From assembly GCF_900156265.1 (NCBI RefSeq), contig NZ_FTNE01000004.1:1-64000 (forward strand): a stretch of DNA of 64,000 nucleotides, written 5' to 3'. Of this stretch, positions 57,389 to 64,000 are shown in pieces. Under the pieces are notes generated by a model, which had not been told where the DNA came from, did no database searches, and worked only from the letters and a program-made list of their open reading frames with translations. Each line of letters opens with the position of its first letter. Position 1 is the first letter of the stretch. The translations under genes and the position numbers were made by a program. This stretch comes from Acidiphilium rubrum. Lineage in GTDB: Bacteria > Pseudomonadota > Alphaproteobacteria > Acetobacterales > Acetobacteraceae.

Positions 57389-58375
57389 TCAGAAGTGGTA
57401 CTGGTCGATATTGGCCGCGGTGAACACCAGCGGCTTGCTGAAGACGATGACTTTGTCCTTCACGGTGTAGGTGCCAAGCCCGGCGACGGTGAAGGTGTCG
57501 TTGGCTTTAAGCTTGTCATCGGCGGCGAGGCGGGAGACGTTCATGACCAATTCGCCTTCCTTGACTTCATCCCACAGCGGGCTTGCCTTGATGATGCCGT
57601 CCTTGACGTATTGGCGGATCGAGTCGGGGTCGCTCGCGCCGGTGACGAAAACCTTGCCGGTCCGGCCTAGTTTTTTCACCGCGGCGGCAGCACCGACTTC
57701 GGCGGCACCGTCGGGCGCGATGATCGCGGTGACATCCGGATAGGCCTGCAGGATGTTGAGCCCGGCCGAAAGCGATTTCGAGGGGCTGGATTCACCATAT
57801 TGCGTGGTCACCACAGTCATTTTCGGAAAATTCGCGGTCATGTAGGTTTTGACCGCGCCGAGCCAGGCGTTCTGGATCGCGGCATCCGGGGTCGAGGACA
57901 GGATGGCGACTTTGGCGTCCGGCCCTGCATATTTTTCAACCGAGTCGACCATCGCCTTGCCCATTGCGGGGTAGGAGGTGTTCTGGATGAAGAAGTCCCG
58001 CGCATCGGGGGCGACATCGGAATCGTAGCTGACCACTTTGATGCCCTGTTTCATCGCGCGTTCGAGGGCGGGGGCCGGCTGGGTCGGGTTGTTCGAGGTG
58101 ATGGTGATGACGTTGAAGCGGCGGGCGATCAGGCTGTTGATGATATCGACCTGGCCCTGTGCGGAGGCGGTGACCGGACCGGTGTAGAGGAACTGGATGT
58201 TGAGTTTTTTAGCGGCAGCGATGGCGCCTTTTTCGTTCGCCTTGAACACCGAAAGGCCGATGAGCTTGGGTACCATGGCGACCTTAATGCGCTTGCCCTG
58301 GGCGTGCGCGGGGGCGATGCCGGCGAGGCTGCAAAGGGCCGAGGCGAGAAGCAGGGTTTTGGTGATGGATTTCAT
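57389..58375 (-). CDS. Sugar/sugar-acid periplasmic binding protein
   Basis: A 328-residue periplasmic protein with a Sec signal peptide ending PAHAQ. The mature N-terminus IKVAMVPKLIGLSVFKANEK and YTGPVTASAQGQVDIINSL are close to the RhaS/LsrB branch and align with the rhamnose-type protein at 15.6 kb, so the two transporters are paralogues. Here the transporter genes lie in the order ATPase, permease, permease, binding protein. The ligand is likely a sugar acid, by context. Confidence 0.86.
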   Translation of the reverse strand: MKSITKTLLLASALCSLAGIAPAHAQGKRIKVAMVPKLIGLSVFKANEKGAIAAAKKLNIQFLYTGPVTASAQGQVDIINSLIARRFNVITITSNNPTQPAPALERAMKQGIKVVSYDSDVAPDARDFFIQNTSYPAMGKAMVDSVEKYAGPDAKVAILSSTPDAAIQNAWLGAVKTYMTANFPKMTVVTTQYGESSPSKSLSAGLNILQAYPDVTAIIAPDGAAEVGAAAAVKKLGRTGKVFVTGASDPDSIRQYVKDGIIKASPLWDEVKEGELVMNVSRLAADDKLKANDTFTVAGLGTYTVKDKVIVFSKPLVFTAANIDQYHF

Positions 58376-58421
58376 GGAAAGTCTCCGCTGATGCTGTTTT
58401 TGGTTCAGATTGATGGTTTGT

Positions 58422-59438
58422 TCAGGTGTTCGGCGGCGCGGCCTCCTGTTTGCGGGAATTGATCAGGCGCAGCAGGAGCGCGCCGTAGCCGAAGCCGCGA
58501 TCGGACAGCAGGTTTTTCGCGGCGATCGAAACCAGGAGTATGCCGCCGGTCAGCATGGTGGTGACCATGTCGGAAAACCCGGCGATCAGCATGCCCTGGC
58601 GCAGCACGCCAAGGATCAGCACGCCGAGGGCGACACCGAGAATACCGCCCTCGCCACCAAAAATGCTGACGCCACCGAGCACGACCATGGTGATGGCGGT
58701 GAGCAGCAGAATATTGCCCATGTCCGGCCGCACCGCATCGTAATAGGAAGCGAGCACAATGCCGGCGAAGGCGGCCATGAAGCCGCTGATGCCATAGACT
58801 TTGCGCAGCAGATCCGGCACTGCGACGCCGGCGTAATGCGCGGCATCGCGGTTGTAGCCGACCATGATGATGCGCCGACCAAAGCCGGTGCGGGTGATCA
58901 GGATCGAAAATCCGACGGCGATCACGATGAACATCAAAAGCTGCACCGGCAGGATGCCCTCGATGGTGCCGCTGCCGAGCACGGCGAAGGGCTTGCCGAA
59001 CCCGTAGGGCGGCGAGGCGCCGGCCAGCGCGGTCGCGACGCTGGAATAGATGAAGCTGGTGGCAAGCGTTGCGATCAGCGGTTCGATCCGCAGGCGCGTG
59101 ATCACGATGCCGTTGAGCCAGCCGAGACCAGCCCCGATGATCAGCGCGATCAGGCTGGCGAGCCAGATGTCGAGCCCGGCCGATTTGGTCAGGATCGCCA
59201 TGATCACGGCACTCAGGCTCGCGATCGCGCCGACCGAAAGATCGATCCCGCCGGTGAGAATAACCACCGCAAGCCCGATGGCGACGAAGCCGAACGGCAG
59301 GAATTGCTCGGTGATCGCAAGGGTGCCACCGAAACCGGCGTAGAACCCGGGGATCAACGTGCAGAAGGCCAGAAGCAGGACGAGCAGGATGATGGCGAGG
59401 GTGCGGTCCCACGCTTCGCGTGGCAAAAACCGGTTCAT
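58422..59438 (-). CDS. Sugar ABC transporter permease
   Basis: A 338-residue RbsC-family inner-membrane permease with VVILTGGIDLSVGAIASL and VVLGGVSIFGGEGGILG. Its ATG overlaps the stop of the upstream permease. It ends with a short basic cytoplasmic tail. It forms the transport channel with its upstream partner. Confidence 0.87.
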   Translation of the reverse strand: MNRFLPREAWDRTLAIILLVLLLAFCTLIPGFYAGFGGTLAITEQFLPFGFVAIGLAVVILTGGIDLSVGAIASLSAVIMAILTKSAGLDIWLASLIALIIGAGLGWLNGIVITRLRIEPLIATLATSFIYSSVATALAGASPPYGFGKPFAVLGSGTIEGILPVQLLMFIVIAVGFSILITRTGFGRRIIMVGYNRDAAHYAGVAVPDLLRKVYGISGFMAAFAGIVLASYYDAVRPDMGNILLLTAITMVVLGGVSIFGGEGGILGVALGVLILGVLRQGMLIAGFSDMVTTMLTGGILLVSIAAKNLLSDRGFGYGALLLRLINSRKQEAAPPNT

Positions 59439-60421
59439 CCTGCACCTCCGCGCCGGGCGCCGAGGGTGACGGCGGCGACGATCATCAAGCCCTCGCCTGC
59501 GGAATACCAGATGGCAGGCACGTGCAGGAACACCAGCGCGGTGATCACGACGCTGAGAAAAATACTGCCGATCACAGTGCCCGCGAGATTGCCGCGACCG
59601 CCACTGATCAGCGTGCCGCCGATCAGCGCAATCGCGATGGATTGCAACTCGACATGGTCACCGGTGCCGGTGGTGGCGGTGGCGGAGCCGGTGTAGGCGA
59701 CGAAGACCAGACCCCCGAACGAGGCGAGGGCACCCGCGATCATGTAGACGAACAGCAGCGTGCGCTTGACCGGAATGCCGGCGTTATAGGCAGCGACAGC
59801 GTTGTTGCCGACCGCGAGAATGTTGCGGCCGAACACCATGTGGTTCAGCACGAACCAGGCGAACAAAGCCACGCCAGCAAGGGCGAGCACCGGCGTCGGG
59901 ATCGGCAGGCCGGGGATCAGGTTGGCGTTGCCGAACGCGGCGAACTGGTTGGAAACCTGATCGACCTGGGTGCCGTTGGAGACGATGAAGGTCAGGCCGC
60001 CGAACAGGCTGTAGGTGCCGAGCGTCGCAATGATCGGCGGGATACGCACCCAGGCGACCAGCAGGCCGTTGAAACTGCCGAGTACGGCGCCCAGGATCAG
60101 GCAGAGCGGCAACGCGGCGGCGAGCGGCAGATGAATGGTGGTGGAAGCAAGGCCGAACACCACGGCGCTCAGACCCATCACGGCCGAGACCGAAAGATCG
60201 ATCCCGCTGGTCATGATCACAAAGGTCTGGCCGATCGCGATCAGGCCGAGCACGACGGCGCTGAGCACCATGAACTCGAGGTTGTCGTAGCGCATGAACT
60301 GCGGTTTGATCAGCCCGACGCCGAGCACGATGGCGATGGTAACGACCAGCAGCGTAATCTCGCGCACCTCGCGCCGTGGTTTGCGCTTGCGTGGTGCGGC
60401 ATCGAGCGTCGTGGTGCTCAT
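59435..60421 (-). CDS. Sugar ABC transporter permease
   Basis: A 328-residue RbsC-family permease with FVIMTSGIDLSVSAVMGL and ALIGGTLISGGRGNLAG, after a basic N-terminus (APRKRKPRREVREI). The ATG at 60421 overlaps the ATPase stop (ATGA), so the upstream extension of this frame is rejected. Translational coupling links ATPase and both permeases. Confidence 0.87.
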   Translation of the reverse strand: MSTTTLDAAPRKRKPRREVREITLLVVTIAIVLGVGLIKPQFMRYDNLEFMVLSAVVLGLIAIGQTFVIMTSGIDLSVSAVMGLSAVVFGLASTTIHLPLAAALPLCLILGAVLGSFNGLLVAWVRIPPIIATLGTYSLFGGLTFIVSNGTQVDQVSNQFAAFGNANLIPGLPIPTPVLALAGVALFAWFVLNHMVFGRNILAVGNNAVAAYNAGIPVKRTLLFVYMIAGALASFGGLVFVAYTGSATATTGTGDHVELQSIAIALIGGTLISGGRGNLAGTVIGSIFLSVVITALVFLHVPAIWYSAGEGLMIVAAVTLGARRGGAG

Positions 60422-61995
60422 GCCGGCGGGCTCCCCGCGCCGAGGAAAGCGGCGCCGACGCTGGCGGCGGTGATCTCGGCGCCGCGCAATTCGGCGGTGA
60501 TCCGCCCGGCATAGATCGCGACGATTCGGTCGCACAAAGCGATCAACTCCTCAAGTTCCGACGAAATCACAATGATCGCCATGCCCGCATCGGACAATTC
60601 CTCGATCAGGCGATAGATGTCTTCCTTGGCGCCGACATCGACGCCGCGGGTCGGTTCATCGAGGATGGCGACCGAGGGGTTGGTGCTCATCCATTTGCCG
60701 AACACGATTTTCTGCTGATTGCCGCCGGAGAGTTCGCGCATCGGCTGTGCCGGTCCGCGCGCGCGAACCCGAAACCGCGCGATGGTCTGCTTGGCAATCT
60801 CGGCTTCGCGCACGCGGTCGAGCAGGCCGACGCCGCGCTGCAGCCTGGTGATCTGCCCGGCGGTGGCATTGTCGCGGATCGACATCGGCAGGATCGCACC
60901 GTGGCGGGCACGATCTTCGGGAACATAGACCAAGCCCGCTTCGATGATGTGCGGGATCGAGGCGGTGGTGATGTCCTGCCCGTTCAGCATGACAGTGCCT
61001 GCGGATTTTTCGCGCAGGCCGCAGATCGCCTCGGCGATTTCGGTGCGCCCGGCGCCGATCAGCCCGGCGAAGCCGACGATTTCACCGGGATGAACATCGA
61101 GGTCGATGGCGCGGAAGGCGGTGGGGTGGGTCAGGCCGCGCACGGTGAGGGCGGGGGTGCCGACGCCAGCACGGTGGATGCGCTTGCGGTCGAAGCTGAG
61201 GCTGCGGCCGACCATGGCGCTGACCAGGCGCGCGCGGTCGAAGCCGGTGCGATCGACCTCGTCGGTCACCGCACCGTCGCGCAGCACGCTAATGCGGTCG
61301 CTGATGTCCATCACCTCGTCCATCCGGTGGCTGATGAAACCGAGCGTATAACCATCGTCGCGCAGGCGGCGGATGATGCCGAACAGGAAACCAACTTCGC
61401 GTGAGGTGAGCGGCGAGGTCGGTTCGTCGAACAGAATAATGCGGCAGCCGCGCAGCAGGGCCTTGGCGCATTCGACCAGTTGCTGCTGGGCGATGCTGAG
61501 GTGGCGGGCATCGTCGCGCACATCGATATCGAGGCCGAGCGTGTGCAGCGCCGTCTGCGCGCTGGTGCGGATGCTGCGCCAGTTGATCCGGGCGGGAATA
61601 CCATGGGTGGGCAGCATGCCGAGATACATGTTTTCCGCGACGCTGAGTTCCCCCATCAAGGCGGGTTCCTGCGGGACCAGGTAGATGCCCTGGGCTTGGG
61701 CGGCGTGCGGGTTGCGCAGGTCGAGCGGTGCGGCATCGAGCGTGATGGTGCCGGCGTCGGGGCGGTGGATGCCGGCGAGGACGCGGAACAAGGTGGATTT
61801 GCCGGCGCCGTTTTCGCCCATCAGCGTATGGACCTCGCCGGGTGAGAGGCTGAGGCTGACGCGCTTGAGCACGCGGTTCGCGAGGAAGCTCTTGTCGATT
61901 GCGAGGGCGCTGAGCCGACCGCTGCGCGGGGCAAACGCCTGATCGGGCGCCTGATCTTGACCGAACGCGAGCGTTGGCGGTGACGTTGCGAGCAC
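60418..61995 (-). CDS. Sugar ABC transporter ATPase, two-domain
   Basis: A 525-residue RbsA-type protein. The first domain has Walker A GENGAGKSTLFRVL, signature LSIAQQQLVECAKALL and FDEPTSPL; the second has the degenerate GLIGAGRTE, LSGGNQQKIVFGKWM and LDEPTRGVD. The start is probably GTG at 61995, because AAAGGGAA lies just upstream and the longer frame runs through the operator region. First gene of the seven-gene minus-strand operon and divergent from the LacI regulator. Confidence 0.87.
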   Translation of the reverse strand: MLATSPPTLAFGQDQAPDQAFAPRSGRLSALAIDKSFLANRVLKRVSLSLSPGEVHTLMGENGAGKSTLFRVLAGIHRPDAGTITLDAAPLDLRNPHAAQAQGIYLVPQEPALMGELSVAENMYLGMLPTHGIPARINWRSIRTSAQTALHTLGLDIDVRDDARHLSIAQQQLVECAKALLRGCRIILFDEPTSPLTSREVGFLFGIIRRLRDDGYTLGFISHRMDEVMDISDRISVLRDGAVTDEVDRTGFDRARLVSAMVGRSLSFDRKRIHRAGVGTPALTVRGLTHPTAFRAIDLDVHPGEIVGFAGLIGAGRTEIAEAICGLREKSAGTVMLNGQDITTASIPHIIEAGLVYVPEDRARHGAILPMSIRDNATAGQITRLQRGVGLLDRVREAEIAKQTIARFRVRARGPAQPMRELSGGNQQKIVFGKWMSTNPSVAILDEPTRGVDVGAKEDIYRLIEELSDAGMAIIVISSELEELIALCDRIVAIYAGRITAELRGAEITAASVGAAFLGAGSPPA

Positions 61996-62062
61996 GTTTC
62001 GTTTCCCTTTGCGCGGTGCGGTTATAATCGGCTGCCCGGCTGAGACCGATATAGGCGGGGAT

Positions 62063-62098
62063 TTTTGGTAGCGCAACCAAAATCTGACAGCGCTACCA
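62063..62098. promoter_or_regulatory. Two LacI-type operators in the divergent promoter region
   Basis: Site 1 is TTTTGGTAGCGCAACCAAAA (62063-62082), with perfect seven-base arms around a GCGC centre. Site 2 is TGACAGCGCTACCA (62085-62098), also centred on GCGC. Their centres are 19 bp apart, about two helical turns. Both fit the palindromes bound by LacI/GntR-type repressors, and the LacI gene starts 91 bp away. Confidence 0.65.
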
Positions 62099-62188
62099 TC
62101 TTGCGCGGCGAACAAAACTTCGCGATACTCGATGTTAATTGAAACAGCCGCGTTCAATCGCGGGACAGTTTGGAGAGACGCGCCGGTT

Positions 62189-63238
62189 ATGGACCCATCG
62201 TCCGCCTCGTTGCGCCCGCGCGAACCGCGGCGCGGCCGCCGTACTGCCGTGACGCTGAGCGACGTGGCGGCGGCGGCCGGTGTTTCACCGATCACGGTAT
62301 CCCGCGCGCTGAATACGCCTGAGACGGTTTCGGAGGTTTTGCGCGGGCGGATCAACGCGACGGTCGAGGCTTTGGGCTATGTGCCCAACCGGATGGCGGG
62401 TGCGCTGGCCTCGGCCAAGACACGGGTGATTCCGGTGATCGTGCCGTCATTGTCGAACGTCGTGTTCGTCGAGGTGATCGAAGGGATTCAGGAGACGATC
62501 GAGGCGGCAGGCTATCAGATGCTGCTGGGCAGCACCGATTATGATCTGGATCGTGAGGCGGCACTGGCTTCCACCTTGTTGGGTTGGGCGCCGCCAGGTG
62601 TTTTGCTCGCGGGATTACGGCATCTGCCGCGCACGGCGACGCTGTTAAAGAACGCCGATGTGCCGGTGGTCGAGTTCATGGAATATGGCGCGCGCTGCAT
62701 CGACATGAATGTTGGCTTGTCGCACGTGCGAGCCGGCGCGGTGATGGCGGCGCATCTGCTCGAGCGCGGGTATCGGCGGATTGGGTTCGTCGGCACGCGG
62801 ATGCGCGATGATTATCGGGCACGACAGCGTTATGAAGGCATGCGCCGGCATATTGCCGAGGTCGGTGGGGCAAGCGATATTTTGTTTGAGTATCCATGGG
62901 GACCAGGGCAGGAGGTTGGGTGGCATGCGCTGGCCGATGTTTTGGCGGCGGATCCGCAGGTCGATGCGCTGTTCTTTGCTAATGACGAGATGGCGGTGGG
63001 GGCGGTTTTGCGGGCGCAGCGCGATGGCATTGCGGTGCCGGGGCGGGTTGCGGTTGCGGGGTTCAATGGCTTGCCGATGAGCGCGTTGGTGACGCCGGCG
63101 CTGACCACGATTACTTCGCCGCGAAAAGAAATCGGCAAGCAGGCGGCGACCATGCTGCTATCCCGGATCAACGGCACCCCGCCCGTGCAACGCCGCATCG
63201 ACGTAGGTTTCGTGCTCGAAGCCCGCAGCAGCACATGA
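62189..63238 (+). CDS. LacI-family transcriptional regulator
   Basis: A 349-residue LacI repressor. The helix-turn-helix and hinge (VTLSDVAAAAGVSPITVSRA, then YVPNRMAGALAS) resemble GntR-type gluconate repressors. The sensor domain has VIVPSLSNVVFVEVIEGI and FFANDEMAVGAVL. The ATG at 62189 follows GGAGAG. It probably controls both the divergent transporter operon and the downstream threonate dehydrogenase gene through the paired operators. Confidence 0.9.
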   Translation: MDPSSASLRPREPRRGRRTAVTLSDVAAAAGVSPITVSRALNTPETVSEVLRGRINATVEALGYVPNRMAGALASAKTRVIPVIVPSLSNVVFVEVIEGIQETIEAAGYQMLLGSTDYDLDREAALASTLLGWAPPGVLLAGLRHLPRTATLLKNADVPVVEFMEYGARCIDMNVGLSHVRAGAVMAAHLLERGYRRIGFVGTRMRDDYRARQRYEGMRRHIAEVGGASDILFEYPWGPGQEVGWHALADVLAADPQVDALFFANDEMAVGAVLRAQRDGIAVPGRVAVAGFNGLPMSALVTPALTTITSPRKEIGKQAATMLLSRINGTPPVQRRIDVGFVLEARSST

Positions 63239-63249
63239 TCGAAATGAAT

Positions 63250-63283
63250 AAAAGTTTTTTGGTTCTTTTTTTCAAAAAAGAAC
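63250..63283. repeat. Single T6/A6 hairpin element (63.3 kb), inverted
   Basis: AAAAGTTTTTTG then GTTC-T7-c-A6-GAAC. The outer stem differs from other copies yet pairs fully. It lies 11 bp after the LacI stop and before the next gene on the same strand. Confidence 0.78.
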
Positions 63284-63317
63284 TGTCTTCTTTCCTTTTT
63301 GATTTGGAGTTCACCCC

Positions 63318-64000
63318 ATGACTACGCCCCGCATCGCCGTAATCGGCCTAGGTTCGATGGGTTTCGGCATGGCGGTATCGCTGGTACGTGCGGGGTTCGA
63401 TGTGGCCGGCTACGATGTGGTTGCGGCGAATGCGCAGCGCCTTGCCGACGCCGGTGGGTATGTGGCGGCAACGCCGGCGGCCGCCGCTGTGGGTGCGGAT
63501 GCGGTTGTGTGCGTGGTGGTGAATGCGGCGCAGACCGAGGCGATCCTGTTTGGCGCGGATGGTTGTGCTGCCGCGATGGCGCCGGGTTCGGTGTTCATCT
63601 CCTGTGCGACGATGGCGCCGGATGTGGTGCGGGCTCTGGCGGCGCGGTTGGAAGGGCAGGGGCTGCATTATCTGGATGCGCCGATCAGTGGCGGCGCGGC
63701 GCGGGCGGCGGAAGGCAAGCTGACGGTTCTGGCCTCCGGCAGTGCGGCGGCGTTCGAGCGGGCGCGACCGGTGTTGGGGGCGCTCGCGGCGACGCTGCAT
63801 GAGCTTGGCGATGCGCCGGGCATTGGCGCAGGCTTCAAGATGGTCAACCAGTTGCTGGCCGGGGTGCATATTGCGGCGGCGTGCGAGGCGGTGGCGTTCG
63901 GCGCTTCACTCGGGCTGGATTTGCGGAAACTCTATGAGGTGATCACCGGTTCGGCCGGCAATAGCTGGATGTTCGAGAACCGGGTGCCGCATATTCTGGA
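63318..64000 (+). CDS. L-threonate dehydrogenase-like protein (LtnD/YgbJ family), partial
   Basis: The first 227 codons of a 6PGDH-superfamily enzyme, cut by the window edge. Visible are the Rossmann motif IAVIGLGSMGFGMAVSL, substrate loop YLDAPISGGAARAAEGKL, catalytic Lys in GFKMVNQLLAGVHIAA and the late AGNSWMFENRVPHI, which is a strong LtnD/YgbJ signature. It should oxidise L-threonate at C2. GGAG precedes the ATG. Tetronate kinase and isomerase genes would be expected downstream. Confidence 0.85.
   Translation, partial: MTTPRIAVIGLGSMGFGMAVSLVRAGFDVAGYDVVAANAQRLADAGGYVAATPAAAAVGADAVVCVVVNAAQTEAILFGADGCAAAMAPGSVFISCATMAPDVVRALAARLEGQGLHYLDAPISGGAARAAEGKLTVLASGSAAAFERARPVLGALAATLHELGDAPGIGAGFKMVNQLLAGVHIAAACEAVAFGASLGLDLRKLYEVITGSAGNSWMFENRVPHIL

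Overview
The window is a high-GC chromosomal segment of an alphaproteobacterium, most likely Acetobacteraceae (an Acidiphilium- or Acidocella-like organism). This is inferred from codon use, from the order ffh-rpsP-rimM-trmD-rplS-leuCDB, and from the rhizobial-type rhamnose genes. No rRNA, phage, CRISPR array or insertion sequence was seen. The sequence has one tRNA gene, about 55 protein genes and two striking families of intergenic palindromes.

Layout. 1-5400: tail of an unknown gene, then on the minus strand a double hybrid histidine kinase, a single-domain response regulator and a small protein carrying only a sigma-factor region 4. 5.8-11.2 kb: a NodS-like methyltransferase, a cytochrome P450 and a large SAM-domain/class III cyclase/ATPase/TPR protein; a perfect TGTGA-N6-TCACA site lies between the last two. 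11.2-22.4 kb: a complete L-rhamnose locus, with a divergent ABC transporter plus an epimerase-family protein on the minus strand, and rhaR, rhaI, rhaD and rhaK on the plus strand. 22.4-27.1 kb: a second sugar operon (SorC regulator, FGGY kinase, 2-hydroxyacid dehydrogenase, class II aldolase) that seems to have lost its transporter, leaving a 31-codon Tat signal peptide stub. 27.1-31.6 kb: an acetoacetate-decarboxylase-like protein and a GAF/PAS/GGDEF/EAL protein whose GGDEF motif is degenerate.

31.8-38.6 kb: housekeeping genes ffh, rpsP, rimM, trmD, rplS, leuC, leuD and leuB. 38.8-44.7 kb: an XRE regulator, an AT-richer gene-poor gap, an RsmB-type rRNA methyltransferase, tRNA-Ala(CGC), a YggT protein, folD, a SPOR-domain lytic transglycosylase lipoprotein and a small lipoprotein. 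44.8-54.6 kb: a polysaccharide-type ABC exporter pair, an aldo/keto reductase, a TonB-C-domain protein, a DUF3445 N-demethylase gene broken by one in-frame amber codon, fhs, two membrane proteins, a DHA2-type efflux pump and a DUF2889 protein. 54.8-64.0 kb: a seven-gene minus-strand operon (sugar-acid ABC transporter, NAD epimerase-family protein, 6PGDH-like dehydrogenase, OtnC-like decarboxylase/aldolase) divergent from a LacI regulator and an L-threonate-dehydrogenase-like gene cut by the window edge. Together these look like a four-carbon sugar-acid (tetronate) pathway.

The strongest unexplained signals are the repeats. One family is a short hairpin with a T6/A6 core, whose outer stem bases change in matched pairs between copies and which carries a conserved CAAAAAACTTTT flank; some copies occur as inverted pairs. 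The other is a set of roughly 220-bp multi-hairpin palindromes that start directly at stop codons, one of which has been read into the C-terminus of FolD.
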